DNA of 64,000 nucleotides from Rhizobium sp. CCGE531 (lineage in GTDB: Bacteria; Pseudomonadota; Alphaproteobacteria; Rhizobiales; Rhizobiaceae). The stretch lies in NCBI RefSeq assembly GCF_003627795.1, contig NZ_CP032684.1, forward strand, positions 721,001-785,000. Reading direction: 5' to 3'. The translations under genes were made by a program, and so were the position numbers. Positions within the stretch are counted from its first letter, which is position 1. The number at the start of each line of letters is the position of its first letter. The notes beneath the pieces were generated by a model. That model had not been told where the DNA came from. It saw nothing but the letters and a program-made list of their open reading frames with translations, and searched no databases. Below are positions 54,498-63,928 of this stretch, one piece after another.

Positions 54498-55988
54498 ATG
54501 TCGCTCACAACAGCTCTCAATAACGCGCAGGCAATATTCAACAATACCGGCACGCAGAGCAGCGTCGTGTCGAACAATATCTCCAACGCTAGCAATACGA
54601 ATTATTCGCGTCGGCAGGCGATGGTGACCACCGACATGGCCGGCGCCCAGGTGGTGAAGATCGACCGCAGCAGTGAGCCGGCGCTGCAGAAGGCCTATCT
54701 CGGCTCTTCGTCATCGGATTCGGCGCAGCAGCTGCTTTTGAACGCCTACGGCAACCTGCAGTCGGCCACGCTCGGCGGTAACGACAATGAAATCGCTCCG
54801 GCGACCCTTCTTTCGGCGTTCCAGAAGGCGATGCAGACTTATTCCGGTTCTCCGTCCAGCACCACGGCGGCGCAGTCGGCGGTCAACGCGGCCCAGAGCC
54901 TGGTTACGTCGCTGAACAATGCGACGACTGCGGTGCAGAGTGCACGAACCGATGCCGACAAGCAGATCAGCTCCGACGTCGATTCACTGAACAGCCTGCT
55001 GAAGCAGTTCCAGGAAGCAAACGATACGGTGCAATCGGCGACGACGACCGCCGGACCGACGTCCAGCGCCCTTGCCGATGCCCTCGACCAGCGCGATTCG
55101 ATCCTGAACCAGATCTCGAAGATTGTCGGCGTGACGGCGGTAACGCGCGGCAATAACGATATGGCGCTCTACACCACGAGCGGAACGACCCTGTTCGAAA
55201 CCATTCCGCGCACGGTGACGTTTCAGCCGACGAATTCCTATACGGCCAGCACGGTCGGCAACAATGTCTATATCGACGGCGTCTCGCTGACCCCCGGCCA
55301 GAGTGCGAGCACCACCGCGCAGGGCAGCCTTCAGGCGGGGCTGCAGGTTCGGGACGATGTCGCGCCGACCTACCAGAAGCAGCTCGATGAGATCGCGCGC
55401 GGCCTGGTGACGACGTTCGCGGAAACGAACAGCAATCCCGCAAAGCCGACCCTGCCCGGCCTGTTTACCTGGAGCGGTGGCAGCGTTCCGACCGGTGCTA
55501 CCGCTGTCACCGGCCTGGCCGGCTCGATAACCGTTAATCCGAAGTTAATCACGTCTCAAGGCGGCGATCCGACATTGCTGCGTGATGGTGGTATTAACAA
55601 CAATGCCGCGACTGGAGAAACGGGTTACACGAAGAATACCAGCGGCGGCAGCGGCTATTCCACCCAGCTGGATGCCTTTATCACTGCCATGAATACGAAG
55701 ATGAATTTCGATGCCACGGCCGGCTCCGATACCAGGGCCAGCCTCATGGACTATGCATCGAGTTCCATCGGCTGGCTTGAAGGGCAGCGCAGCACGGCGA
55801 CGACCGCGGCCGAAAACACATCCGCGGCACTATCGCGCTCTTCGGGCGCTTATTCGAATGCGACCGGCGTCAACCTCGACGAAGAACTGACTCTGATGAT
55901 GAATATCGAACAGTCCTATAAGGCTGGAACGAAGATATTGAACGCAGTCAACGAGATGCTTCAATCTGTATTGGATCTTAAGAGCTAA
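54498..55988 (+). CDS. flgK: hook-filament junction protein FlgK
   Basis: Joins hook and filament. A 496-residue protein with FlgK N-terminal motif (SVVSNNISNASNTNYSRRQAMV) and C-terminal VNLDEELTLMMNIEQSYKAGTKILNAVNEMLQSVL, the standard FlgK ends. First large gene of the flgK-fliR run. It starts 24 bases after the small ORF at 54243. Confidence 0.96.
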   Translation: MSLTTALNNAQAIFNNTGTQSSVVSNNISNASNTNYSRRQAMVTTDMAGAQVVKIDRSSEPALQKAYLGSSSSDSAQQLLLNAYGNLQSATLGGNDNEIAPATLLSAFQKAMQTYSGSPSSTTAAQSAVNAAQSLVTSLNNATTAVQSARTDADKQISSDVDSLNSLLKQFQEANDTVQSATTTAGPTSSALADALDQRDSILNQISKIVGVTAVTRGNNDMALYTTSGTTLFETIPRTVTFQPTNSYTASTVGNNVYIDGVSLTPGQSASTTAQGSLQAGLQVRDDVAPTYQKQLDEIARGLVTTFAETNSNPAKPTLPGLFTWSGGSVPTGATAVTGLAGSITVNPKLITSQGGDPTLLRDGGINNNAATGETGYTKNTSGGSGYSTQLDAFITAMNTKMNFDATAGSDTRASLMDYASSSIGWLEGQRSTATTAAENTSAALSRSSGAYSNATGVNLDEELTLMMNIEQSYKAGTKILNAVNEMLQSVLDLKS

Positions 55989-55991
55989 GCC

Positions 55992-57044
55992 ATGAAACTT
56001 TCCTTCATTTCGAGCACGGCCATTCAGAATTCCATGCGTCAGACGATCCGTCAGGCGCAGAACGAGATGACCAGCGCTTCAACGGAAGCAACCACGGGCG
56101 TTTATGCCGACATCGGGGTTTCGTTGGGCAGCAGCACCTCACTTAACGTGAACCTGACGCGGGAGGTGTCCCGCATCGACTCCATTCTCAGCAGCAATTC
56201 CATTGCAAACCAGCGGATGACGTCGTCGCAGACGGCGCTGAGCGATATGGGTAGCCAGGCGCAAAAACTGATGGATCAGCTGGTGGCGCTTCGCGGCAAT
56301 ACGGATGGCAGCAGCGTCGCGCTGACGCAGTCGACGGCGACTTCGACGCTGTCGAGCGTCGTTGCTTCCGCCAATGTGATGGTCAACGGCGAATATCTCT
56401 TTGCCGGCACCAATACCGATGTTCAGCCGATGACGAATAATTCCGCCACGACGAACACGGCAATCCAGACCGCACTATCAGCCTATATGGCTGCTCAGAC
56501 CCCGCCAGTAGCGTCGACAAGCAATCTGACGGGTGCCCAGATGAAGGACTTCATCACCACCAAGGTGGAGCCGATGTTTACCTCAGATAGCAGCTGGGCA
56601 AGCTGGTCGAGCGCGTCGGACCAGAATATGACGAGCCGCATCAGCAATTCGGAAGTGGTGGAGACGTCGACGAACTCGAATTCTTCCGGCATTCGCTATC
56701 TGGCACTTGCAACCAGCGTCACCAATGCGCTGATGAAGACGACGCCGGCCTTGAGTTCGGACGCGCTGAATGCGGTGACCGATCAGGCCATCAGCTATTC
56801 GCGGCAGGCTGTCGACGGCTTGAACAGCCAGGCAAGTCAGCTTGGCCTGTCGCAGTCGCGCCTCTCGGATGCGAACACGATGCTGAACGCCCAGAAGACC
56901 ATACTCAACACCAGCATCGGGGATCTGACGGGAGTCGACCCTTACGAGGCGTCGACCAAAGTCAACAGCCTCGAAACCCAGCTCCAGACGGCTTATACTA
57001 TTGTCTCCAAGATCCAGCAGCTAAGCCTTGTAAATTACCTTTGA
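55992..57044 (+). CDS. flgL: hook-filament junction protein FlgL
   Basis: Second junction protein, 350 residues, starting three bases after flgK. Flagellin-like N-terminal segment (IQNSMRQTIRQAQNEMTSASTEATTGVYADIGVSLG) and C-terminal helix (SLETQLQTAYTIVSKIQQLSLVNYL). Contains the FlgL family stretch NGEYLFAGTNTDVQPM. Confidence 0.95.
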   Translation: MKLSFISSTAIQNSMRQTIRQAQNEMTSASTEATTGVYADIGVSLGSSTSLNVNLTREVSRIDSILSSNSIANQRMTSSQTALSDMGSQAQKLMDQLVALRGNTDGSSVALTQSTATSTLSSVVASANVMVNGEYLFAGTNTDVQPMTNNSATTNTAIQTALSAYMAAQTPPVASTSNLTGAQMKDFITTKVEPMFTSDSSWASWSSASDQNMTSRISNSEVVETSTNSNSSGIRYLALATSVTNALMKTTPALSSDALNAVTDQAISYSRQAVDGLNSQASQLGLSQSRLSDANTMLNAQKTILNTSIGDLTGVDPYEASTKVNSLETQLQTAYTIVSKIQQLSLVNYL

Positions 57045-57081
57045 TGATCAAAGGGAAGTAATGACCAGGAAGGATGCGTGA

Positions 57082-57429
57082 ATGTATCAGTTCTCATATG
57101 CGGAAGTCATGCAGGATGCGGTGGCCGACGCCAAGGAAAGAGAACGGCAAGTTCTGGACCGGTCGATAGCTCTCCTCTCCGCGGCCCGTGATGCGGCGAA
57201 ATACGGCCGCGAAGCGATCGAGGCGCTCTTCTATACGCGACGCGTATGGGTCAGCTTCGTGGAGGACCTCAAAAGTCCGGAGAATCAGCTCAATGTCGAA
57301 CTGCGTGCCAACCTTATCTCGATCGCCATCTGGATTTTGAAGGAATGCGATCGAATCCAGCGGCGCCAGTCGGAAAATTATCAAGGCATCATCGATGTCA
57401 CCACCATCATCAGGGATGGACTTAAATGA
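57082..57429 (+). CDS. flaF: flagellin synthesis regulator FlaF
   Basis: A 115-residue protein of the FlaF family, which promotes flagellin synthesis or secretion in alphaproteobacteria. Features are the helical N terminus ([31 protein letters not shown]) and [39 protein letters not shown] 57082 follows AGGAAGG. It overlaps flbT by four bases, the usual pair. Confidence 0.94.
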   Translation: MYQFSYAEVMQDAVADAKERERQVLDRSIALLSAARDAAKYGREAIEALFYTRRVWVSFVEDLKSPENQLNVELRANLISIAIWILKECDRIQRRQSENYQGIIDVTTIIRDGLK

Positions 57430-57878
57430 AAAGTACGCTTCGCATATCGCTCAAAGCCGGGGAAAAGATCTTTATCAACGGGGCCGTCCTGCGCGTCGAT
57501 CGCAAGGTCGCCCTGGAATTCCTGAATGATGTGACATTCCTGCTTGAGAACCATGTACTCCAGCCGGAAGATGCGACGACGCCGCTGCGCCAGCTCTATT
57601 TCATCGCGCAGATGATCCTCGTCAATCCGGAGGGCAAGGAGCAGTCGACGGCTATGTTCCGCAAGTCGATCGTCATGCTGCTTTCGTGCTTCCACAATGA
57701 TGAAGTGCTGGCCGAGCTGAAACGCATCGACGGTCTCGTCGCAACCGGCCGCGCCTTCGATGCGTTGAAGGCGATCCGCGGTCTCTATCCGGTCGAGGAC
57801 AATATCCTGAACAATCAGGAAATGCCGGCGGCGACGATCGAGCATATCCGTCGGGAGATCGCTCCATGGCAGCGGTAG
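57426..57878 (+). CDS. flbT: flagellin mRNA regulator FlbT
   Basis: Post-transcriptional regulator of flagellin; in Caulobacter it binds the 5' leader of flagellin mRNA, and in other alphaproteobacteria it acts positively. The 150-residue protein has the family's N-terminal [40 protein letters not shown]. It overlaps flaF and flgD. The leader blocks upstream of the four flagellin genes here are natural candidate targets (inference). Confidence 0.95.
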   Translation: MKSTLRISLKAGEKIFINGAVLRVDRKVALEFLNDVTFLLENHVLQPEDATTPLRQLYFIAQMILVNPEGKEQSTAMFRKSIVMLLSCFHNDEVLAELKRIDGLVATGRAFDALKAIRGLYPVEDNILNNQEMPAATIEHIRREIAPWQR

Positions 57879-58363
57879 GCGCCGTTGACAACACAAGCAA
57901 CTCTTCCGCCACTGCCTCGAAAAATTCTGCTACCGCATCGACGAGCGCCAACCTGAACTATAACGACTTCCTGCAACTCCTCATTGCGCAGATGAAGAAC
58001 CAGGACCCGACCTCGCCGATGGATGCGAGCCAGCAGATTTCGCAGCTGGCGAGCTTCTCCCAGGTCGAGCAGCAGATCCAGACGAATTCTCATCTGGAAA
58101 CTGTGCTTCAGAACCAATGGATTTCGCAGGCGACCGACTATATCGGCAAGCAGATCATGAGTGCCGACGGTAAGACCACGGGCACGATCAAGGAAGTAAC
58201 CGTCTATACGGACGGTGTTATCGCCGAGACCAATGCCGGCGACAAGATCCTGATTCAGGCCGGCGTGACGATCGCTCCCGCGGGCACGACCATTGATACG
58301 CCGCCCGCTTCGACGGATACTAGCAACACCGATTCGTCGAATACGGGTTCGACCGGCAGCTAA
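57866..58363 (+). CDS. flgD: hook cap protein FlgD (short form)
   Basis: Scaffold for hook assembly. A 165-residue protein with the FlgD N-terminal domain ([42 protein letters not shown]) and a short beta part, but without most of the C-terminal Ig/tudor domains of enteric FlgD (231 residues), as in other rhizobia. Thr/Ser-rich tail. The start overlaps flbT by 13 bases. Confidence 0.93.
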   Translation: MAAVGAVDNTSNSSATASKNSATASTSANLNYNDFLQLLIAQMKNQDPTSPMDASQQISQLASFSQVEQQIQTNSHLETVLQNQWISQATDYIGKQIMSADGKTTGTIKEVTVYTDGVIAETNAGDKILIQAGVTIAPAGTTIDTPPASTDTSNTDSSNTGSTGS

Positions 58364-58395
58364 TGAGTAGCTGCTGAACAAGGGATGACGTTGCC

Positions 58396-58662
58396 ATGAA
58401 TGAAGCCGATGCGTTGGATATCTTCCAGGCGGCGATCTGGACGGTGCTGGTGGCTTCCGGTCCGGCGGTTCTAGCCGCCATGGTCGTTGGTCTGGTGATT
58501 GCCTTGATCCAGGCATTGACCCAGGTACAGGAAGCGACATTGACCTTCGTGCCGAAGATCGTCGCCGTCATGGTGACGATCGGCGTCACGGCTCCCTTCG
58601 TCGGTTCGCAGATTTCGATCTTCACCAATCTCGTCTTCTCGCGTATCCAGTCCGGGTTCTAA
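58396..58662 (+). CDS. fliQ: flagellar export protein FliQ
   Basis: Small export-gate protein of 88 residues with two membrane helices (about 13-38 and 50-70). Family pattern: AAMVVGLVIALIQALTQVQEATLTFVPKIVAV. It lies 32 bases after flgD. Confidence 0.95.
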   Translation: MNEADALDIFQAAIWTVLVASGPAVLAAMVVGLVIALIQALTQVQEATLTFVPKIVAVMVTIGVTAPFVGSQISIFTNLVFSRIQSGF

Positions 58663-58812
58663 ACATCGGGTCCGATGGCCGAAACGGCTTTCGGATCATG
58701 AGCTTTGCCGGCATAAGCCATGCTCGCGCAAGCTTCGGCTTTTAAATCTCGGTTCCAATAGGGCAAGCGGTTCAGCCGTTTGCCTCCTCTCATGAAGAGA
58801 CGGAACCGGTCG

Positions 58813-60900
58813 ATGGCACAACCACCCGCAATAGCACTTCCCAAAGCCAATCCCAGCGTGCGTGATATCGGCTTCGCGCTCGGTATCATGGTCATCCTGT
58901 GCGTGCTGTTCCTGCCGATCCCGCCATTCCTGATCGACCTCGGGCTGGCCTTCTCGATCGCTCTCTCGGTCCTCATCCTCATGGTGGCGCTCTGGATCAA
59001 GAAGCCGCTGGAATTCTCGTCCTTCCCGACGATCCTGCTGATCGCCACCATGACGCGCCTGTCGCTGAACATCGCGACCACGCGCGTCATCCTTTCACAC
59101 GGCTATGAAGGGCATGATGCTGCCGGCGGCGTCATCGCGGGCTTCTCCAGCCTGGTGATGTCGGGCGATTTCGTCATCGGTCTGATCGTCTTCCTGATCC
59201 TCATCACCATCAATTTCATCGTCATCACCAAGGGTGCGACGCGTATCGCGGAAGTCGGCGCCCGCTTCACCCTGGATGCCATCCCCGGCAAGCAGATGGC
59301 GATCGATGCCGATCTTTCGGCCGGCCTGATCGATGAAAAGGAGGCGCAGCGCCGCCGCCGCGAGCTGGAGGAGGAAAGCTCCTTCTTCGGCGCGATGGAC
59401 GGTGCTTCGAAGTTCGTTCGCGGCGACGCGGTTGCCGGCCTCCTGATCACCTGCATCAACGTCTTCGGCGGCATCATCATCGGCTATTTCCGGCACAGCA
59501 TGCCGATCGGCCAGGCCGCGGACGTTTTCGTCAAGCTCTCGGTCGGCGACGGTCTGGTGTCGCAGATGCCGGCGCTCATCGTCTCTCTTGCCGCCGGCCT
59601 CCTCGTTTCGCGCGGCGGTACGGCCGGTTCGACCGACCAGGCCGTCGTCAGTCAGCTGAGCGGCTATCCGCGCGCGCTCGCCGTCTCGGCGGTCCTCATG
59701 GGCATCCTGGCCGTCATGCCCGGCCTGCCCTTCCTGCCCTTCGTTTTCCTCGGTGGTCTGATGGCGGCCGGCGCCTGGTTCATCCCGCGCCAGATCGAGG
59801 CCGAAAACAAGCTTCGCCGCGATGCCGAAGAGCAGAAGGTGATGCAGACGAAGGAAATGGAAAAGGATTCGGTCAAGTCGGTTCTGAAGACCGCCGAGAT
59901 CGAACTGGCGCTCGGCAAGATCGTCTCCACCCGCCTGCTCGGCGCGCATCAGGAGTTGGCCTTCCGCGTCGGCAAGATGCGCAAGAAATTCGCGACGCAA
60001 TACGGCTTCGTCGTGCCTGAAATCAAGGTGATCGACGATATGGCGATTGCCGACAAGTCCTATCAGATCCGCATCCACGGCACGACCATCGCCTCCAACG
60101 TGCTGCGCGTTGGCGAAGTGCTCGTCGTCACCGGCTCGGGCCGCAAGCCGACCGTGCCCGGCGACGAGATTCGCGAACCCGCTTTCGGCATGCCCGCCGT
60201 TTCCGTTCTTGAGGCATTTACCGACGATCTGAAGCGCGAGGGCTTCCAGCCGATCGACAACGTGTCCGTCGTGCTCACCCATATGAGCGAGGTCATCCGC
60301 AACAACCTGCCGGCGCTTCTCTCCTACAAGGACGTGAAGATCCTGATCGAGCGCCTCGATCCGGAATACAAGAAGCTCGCCGACGAGATCTGCTCGTCGC
60401 ACATGTCCTATTCGGGCCTGCAGGCGGTGCTGAAGCTGCTGCTCGCCGAGCGTGTTTCGATCCGCAACCTGCACCTCATTCTTGAAGCCGTCGCCGAACT
60501 CGCGCCGCATGTGCGCAAGACGGAGCAGATCGTCGAACACGTGCGCGTGCGCATGGCGCAGCAGCTCTGTGGCGATCTGGCCGACAATGGCGTGCTGCGC
60601 GTGTTGCGTCTTGGCAGCAAATGGGACCTGATCTTCCATCAGGCGCTGAAGCGCGACCAGAAGGGCGAAATCGTCGAATTCGACATCGATCCGCGCAGCC
60701 TGGAAGAATTCAGCGAGCAGGCGGGCAAAGTTATCCGTGAATATATGGATCGCGGCATGCCCTTCGTTCTTGTCACGTCGCCGGAAACGCGCTCCTATGT
60801 GCGCATGATCATCGAACGCCTGTTCGCGACGCTTCCGGTCCTGTCGCATGTGGAACTGGCCAAGGGGATCGAGATCAAGATTCTAGGTTCGATTTCATGA
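58813..60900 (+). CDS. flhA: flagellar export protein FlhA
   Basis: Largest export-gate component, 695 residues. N-terminal half has eight membrane segments with the FHIPEP-type loop ([37 protein letters not shown]); the C-terminal half is the cytoplasmic domain that docks chaperones. ATG 58813 gives the usual length; an in-frame start at 58780 adds 11 residues. Overlaps fliR by four bases. Confidence 0.97.
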   Translation: MAQPPAIALPKANPSVRDIGFALGIMVILCVLFLPIPPFLIDLGLAFSIALSVLILMVALWIKKPLEFSSFPTILLIATMTRLSLNIATTRVILSHGYEGHDAAGGVIAGFSSLVMSGDFVIGLIVFLILITINFIVITKGATRIAEVGARFTLDAIPGKQMAIDADLSAGLIDEKEAQRRRRELEEESSFFGAMDGASKFVRGDAVAGLLITCINVFGGIIIGYFRHSMPIGQAADVFVKLSVGDGLVSQMPALIVSLAAGLLVSRGGTAGSTDQAVVSQLSGYPRALAVSAVLMGILAVMPGLPFLPFVFLGGLMAAGAWFIPRQIEAENKLRRDAEEQKVMQTKEMEKDSVKSVLKTAEIELALGKIVSTRLLGAHQELAFRVGKMRKKFATQYGFVVPEIKVIDDMAIADKSYQIRIHGTTIASNVLRVGEVLVVTGSGRKPTVPGDEIREPAFGMPAVSVLEAFTDDLKREGFQPIDNVSVVLTHMSEVIRNNLPALLSYKDVKILIERLDPEYKKLADEICSSHMSYSGLQAVLKLLLAERVSIRNLHLILEAVAELAPHVRKTEQIVEHVRVRMAQQLCGDLADNGVLRVLRLGSKWDLIFHQALKRDQKGEIVEFDIDPRSLEEFSEQAGKVIREYMDRGMPFVLVTSPETRSYVRMIIERLFATLPVLSHVELAKGIEIKILGSIS

Positions 60901-61649
60901 TAACAGATCCCCAGGGGACCATTCTGGCGCTGTTCGTCGCCTTCTGCCGCATCGGCGGCTGCATGATGGTTCTCCCGGGATTTTCATCGGGTCGTATCCC
61001 GCCGCAGATCAGGCTGCTTCTTTCCGTGGCCCTGTCGATGGCGATTTTGCCGTTGCTCTGGAACACGATCTATCCCCAGGTATCGAAGGGCGACGCGAGT
61101 TTTATCGGCCTCATCTTCACCGAAACGGTCATCGGATTGATGTATGGCATGATGGCGCGGATTTATACGCTGGGGCTGCAATTCGCCGGCGCAAGCATAT
61201 CGATGCTGATCGGCTTTAACGCGCCGGGCGGCGCGGATATCGTCGAAGAGTCAAGCGAGACGTCGCTCACGAGCCTCATCAGCTTTTGCGGGCTGATGAT
61301 GCTCTTCATCCTCGATTTTCATCATTATATCCTGCAGGCGCTGGTCGATTCCTATTCCGTCGTTCCCCTGGGTGGTCATATCGAGCCGCGTGCCGCGTTG
61401 ATCTCGATCACGGATACGCTGGAGACCACCTTCTTCATCATGCTGCGGCTGGCAAGCCCCTTCCTGCTCTATGGCCTGATGTTCCAGATTTCGATCGGTT
61501 TCATCAACAAGCTGGCGCCGCAGATCCCGATCTATTTCATTTCCACGCCATATCTGCTGATGGGAGGGCTGTTTATGCTCTATCTCAGCATCGCGGCATT
61601 GGTCAGCCAGTTTTCCAGTGCGTTTCTCACCGTCTTCAATGGGCACTAG
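60897..61649 (+). CDS. fliR: flagellar export protein FliR
   Basis: Export-gate protein, 250 residues, with six hydrophobic segments. Signatures: [33 protein letters not shown] near the N terminus and a central [28 protein letters not shown]. Overlaps flhA; followed by a decayed repeat. Confidence 0.95.
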   Translation: MITDPQGTILALFVAFCRIGGCMMVLPGFSSGRIPPQIRLLLSVALSMAILPLLWNTIYPQVSKGDASFIGLIFTETVIGLMYGMMARIYTLGLQFAGASISMLIGFNAPGGADIVEESSETSLTSLISFCGLMMLFILDFHHYILQALVDSYSVVPLGGHIEPRAALISITDTLETTFFIMLRLASPFLLYGLMFQISIGFINKLAPQIPIYFISTPYLLMGGLFMLYLSIAALVSQFSSAFLTVFNGH

Positions 61650-61720
61650 AGCATGATGCCGAAAAGCGGAAGCTCAAGCCCGCGGGCGGCGAGATGATGA
61701 GGTCCGATTCGGACGCATCC
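61650..61720 (+). repeat. partial copy of the palindromic intergenic element
   Basis: Left arm AGCATGATGCCGAAAAGCG directly after the fliR stop, and a degraded right end (GATTCGGACGCATCC) at about 61706-61720. Related to the complete element at 36132, with its centre replaced. Confidence 0.55.
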
Positions 61721-61750
61721 GGGACCGGGCAGCCGGTGGGTAGGTAGGCG

Positions 61751-62170
61751 ATGGCGGAAAAAAAACGTTCTGAAAAACTGAAGCGCCTGGTCGCGGTGCA
61801 GCGCCATCTGGAGCGGATAGCGGAAAACGAGCTTGCCGATACGACCCGCCAGCGCGCGGAAGTCACGGAATCGATGGAGCGGGTCATGGTTGCGATCGGC
61901 TCGGTCGATCCCGTGCACATGGCATTCTCGATCCACTATGCCGAACGCTACGGCCGTCTGATGATCAAGGATCAGCAGCTGGAAAGCATCCAGAGACTCA
62001 TCCAGATGAAGGTCCAGCAGGAGCGCACCAAGGCCGACCGGCTCGAAGAGCATATGAAGGATGCCCGCGAGCTCGAAACGCGGGAGGCCGACGACAATGC
62101 GGTCTACGACATCATCGATCAGCGCTTAGCCGCCGCAACGCCAGCCTCCAGCAAGGTTCAAAAACCATAA
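61751..62170 (+). CDS. FliJ-like flagellar coiled-coil protein
   Basis: A 139-residue, almost entirely helical protein (KKRSEKLKRLVAVQRHLERIAENEL...QQERTKADRLEEHMKDARELETREADD), the size and pattern of FliJ, the export chaperone escort that forms a stalk with FliI. No other fliJ is visible here. Sequence similarity in this family is low, so the call rests on coiled-coil pattern, length and position. The ATG is followed by eight A bases (GAA AAA AAA), a possible slippage site. Confidence 0.65.
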   Translation: MAEKKRSEKLKRLVAVQRHLERIAENELADTTRQRAEVTESMERVMVAIGSVDPVHMAFSIHYAERYGRLMIKDQQLESIQRLIQMKVQQERTKADRLEEHMKDARELETREADDNAVYDIIDQRLAAATPASSKVQKP

Positions 62171-62301
62171 TCGCCGCGATCATGGAACAGGATGCGCATC
62201 GTTGGGTTGCCGGCCTGTTCCGAAGTTTTGATTCGATGCCCTGATTCGATTGCCGCACTGCGTGTGGCTTCAGGGTGTGCGATAGCAGAAGGAGACGTGA
62301 C

Positions 62302-62898
62302 GTGGCTATTTCGCCTCCAAGTGATTTGGTCCTCGATGTCGTCAAGGCCGCCAATCCGGCCGATGTCGAGGCTGCGCAGGCCAAGCTTGCCGCCAACCGG
62401 GCCGCCTTTGCCGCCACGAGCCTCGCCGAGAACGGCACCGGCTTCGGCGCGACGGTGGATGCGATGAACAGCGCGGCCACCCAGGCAGGCCTTGCCAATG
62501 CCAACACGCATGTGGCCGGGACGAAGGTGCCGCAGGCCTATCGCAAGTTCGAAGCGATGGTGCTGCAGAATTTCGTGAAGAACATGCTGCCGAGCAGCGA
62601 GACGCTCTACGGCAAGGGTTCGGCCGGCGAGATCTGGAAAGGCATGATGGCCGAGCAAGTGGGCAATACGCTCGCCAAGAGTGGCGGCGTCGGCATTGCC
62701 GAGAAGATGTATAAGGAACAGGTCGACAAGATGCGCAATACCGGTGCCATCAACGCCGCGACCGATGAAAACGACAAGAAGATGGCTCTGAGCGCGGTTG
62801 CCGATTTTCAGCGCAAGACGCTCGCCGCCGCGGATGCCGATAATGACGGCAATGCCAGCATCACCAATCAGAATAATTTGACGTCCCAGAAAGCATGA
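62302..62898 (+). CDS. flgJ: rod-binding protein, FlgJ N-terminal-domain type
   Basis: A 198-residue protein with the rod-capping FlgJ domain: YRKFEAMVLQNFVKNMLP (compare FlgJ's LEAMFVQQML), then GEIWKGMMAEQVGNTLAKSGGVGIAEKMY. No C-terminal muramidase domain is present, so it should cap the rod only. Starts at GTG 62302 with AGGAG eight bases upstream; an upstream extension to 62275 has no such site. Overlaps the next gene by four bases. Confidence 0.85.
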   Translation: MAISPPSDLVLDVVKAANPADVEAAQAKLAANRAAFAATSLAENGTGFGATVDAMNSAATQAGLANANTHVAGTKVPQAYRKFEAMVLQNFVKNMLPSSETLYGKGSAGEIWKGMMAEQVGNTLAKSGGVGIAEKMYKEQVDKMRNTGAINAATDENDKKMALSAVADFQRKTLAAADADNDGNASITNQNNLTSQKA

Positions 62899-63281
62899 GC
62901 GAGGTAGCAAACATGGAAATGATGTCGCAGGACTATCGGATCAAGTCTGTCCTTGGCCGCCTGGAGATGATTATCGACAATGAGAACAACCGGATCGGCA
63001 CCGACCCGGAATTCGATCTCAAGGTATCGAACACCCATAAGAGCCGCTGCCTCTATGAGTTGTCGATGCTGTTTCGCGATACCGAGCCGGCCGATCTTGC
63101 CGCCGCGCATATCGAGCAGCTGCACGATCTGAAGAAGAAGCTCGTTCTGAACGCCCGCCGCGTCGAAGCCCATCTCGAGGCCGTGCGCGCCGTTGCCGAC
63201 ATTCTGAAGAACGCCGTGCAGAACGCCGATGCGGACGGCACCTATTCGCAGGAGCAATTCCGCGTCCGTGAGGCCGGATGA
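62895..63281 (+). CDS. FlgN-like flagellar chaperone candidate
   Basis: A 128-residue, all-helical protein with no membrane segment. The plan (an N-terminal helix with LGRLEMIIDNENNRI, and a C-terminal helix RVEAHLEAVRAVADILKN) resembles FlgN, the chaperone for FlgK and FlgL. ATG 62895 overlaps the previous gene; ATG 62913 has GAGG eight bases upstream and may be the real start. The call is by shape and operon position. Confidence 0.5.
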   Translation: MSEVANMEMMSQDYRIKSVLGRLEMIIDNENNRIGTDPEFDLKVSNTHKSRCLYELSMLFRDTEPADLAAAHIEQLHDLKKKLVLNARRVEAHLEAVRAVADILKNAVQNADADGTYSQEQFRVREAG

Positions 63282-63805
63282 TCAAGCTCGTTCTCACCGG
63301 CCTGTGGGTCTGCGCCGTGACATTGGCCTCGGTCTATTTTTCGGTGCAGGTGGCGACGGCGCCCGCGATCAGCCCTGACGACGCCAAGAAGGCGCAGCAG
63401 GAACTGATCAAGGGCGAATCGATCAACGTTCCCGTCATCGCCAACGGCCAGGTGACCGGCTATTTCCTGACGCGCATCTCCTTCATGATGGAGAAGGGCA
63501 AGGCGAATGCGCTTCAGATACCCCTGCCGGAACTGACGACGGACGAACTCTTTTCGCTGCTGATCGGCAACAAGGCGATCGACATTGCCCACACGCAGAA
63601 CTTCGACGTTGCCGCCTTTCGCAGCGACCTGAAGAAGCGGATGAACGAGCGGCTCGGCGGCGACTATGTCGCCGACGTGCTGATCGAACAGCTTGACTAT
63701 CTCTCCAAGGAAGAAACCCATGGTGGGGAGAGCATCGGCAGGAAAACGGTCAAGCCGGTCAAGATCGTGCAGGACGCGGCGAAGGATAAGGTGCCGCTGG
63801 AGTAG
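63278..63805 (+). CDS. membrane-anchored hypothetical protein at the end of the flagellar operon
   Basis: A 175-residue protein with one N-terminal membrane segment (about 4-24) and a periplasmic domain (VIANGQVTGYFLTRISFMMEKGKANALQIPLPEL...FRSDLKKRMNERLGGDYVADVLIEQLDYLSKEE). The C-terminal part recalls the periplasmic domain of FliL but is not a convincing match. It overlaps the preceding gene by four bases and is the last gene of the run. Function unknown; a flagellar role is inferred from the operon. Confidence 0.6.
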   Translation: MIKLVLTGLWVCAVTLASVYFSVQVATAPAISPDDAKKAQQELIKGESINVPVIANGQVTGYFLTRISFMMEKGKANALQIPLPELTTDELFSLLIGNKAIDIAHTQNFDVAAFRSDLKKRMNERLGGDYVADVLIEQLDYLSKEETHGGESIGRKTVKPVKIVQDAAKDKVPLE

Positions 63806-63886
63806 TGGCGTCCTGGCCTTGCGGGTGCCGCTCCATTCAAAGGCTGCAGGGCCGGCGATACCATTAATGAATTCTTGATTGTTTCC

Positions 63887-63928
63887 GATAAATCCCACTT
63901 TCCATCCTAACGGAAAGTTGGATTTATC
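63887..63928. promoter_or_regulatory. long inverted repeat at the end of the flagellar operon
   Basis: A 17-bp inverted repeat with one mismatch (GATAAATCCCACTTTCC / GGAAAGTTGGATTTATC), loop of eight bases. The arms are AT-rich and no T run follows, so it could be an operator for the next gene as well as a terminator. Confidence 0.55.

Noticed and set aside
58672..58695. Small hairpin (CCGAAA / TTTCGG) between fliQ and flhA
   Set aside because: Six-base stem within an operon without T run; probably chance, and not a clear copy of the palindromic repeat.
59095..60849. 584-codon open frame opposite flhA
   Set aside because: Antisense shadow of flhA; composition typical of such frames.
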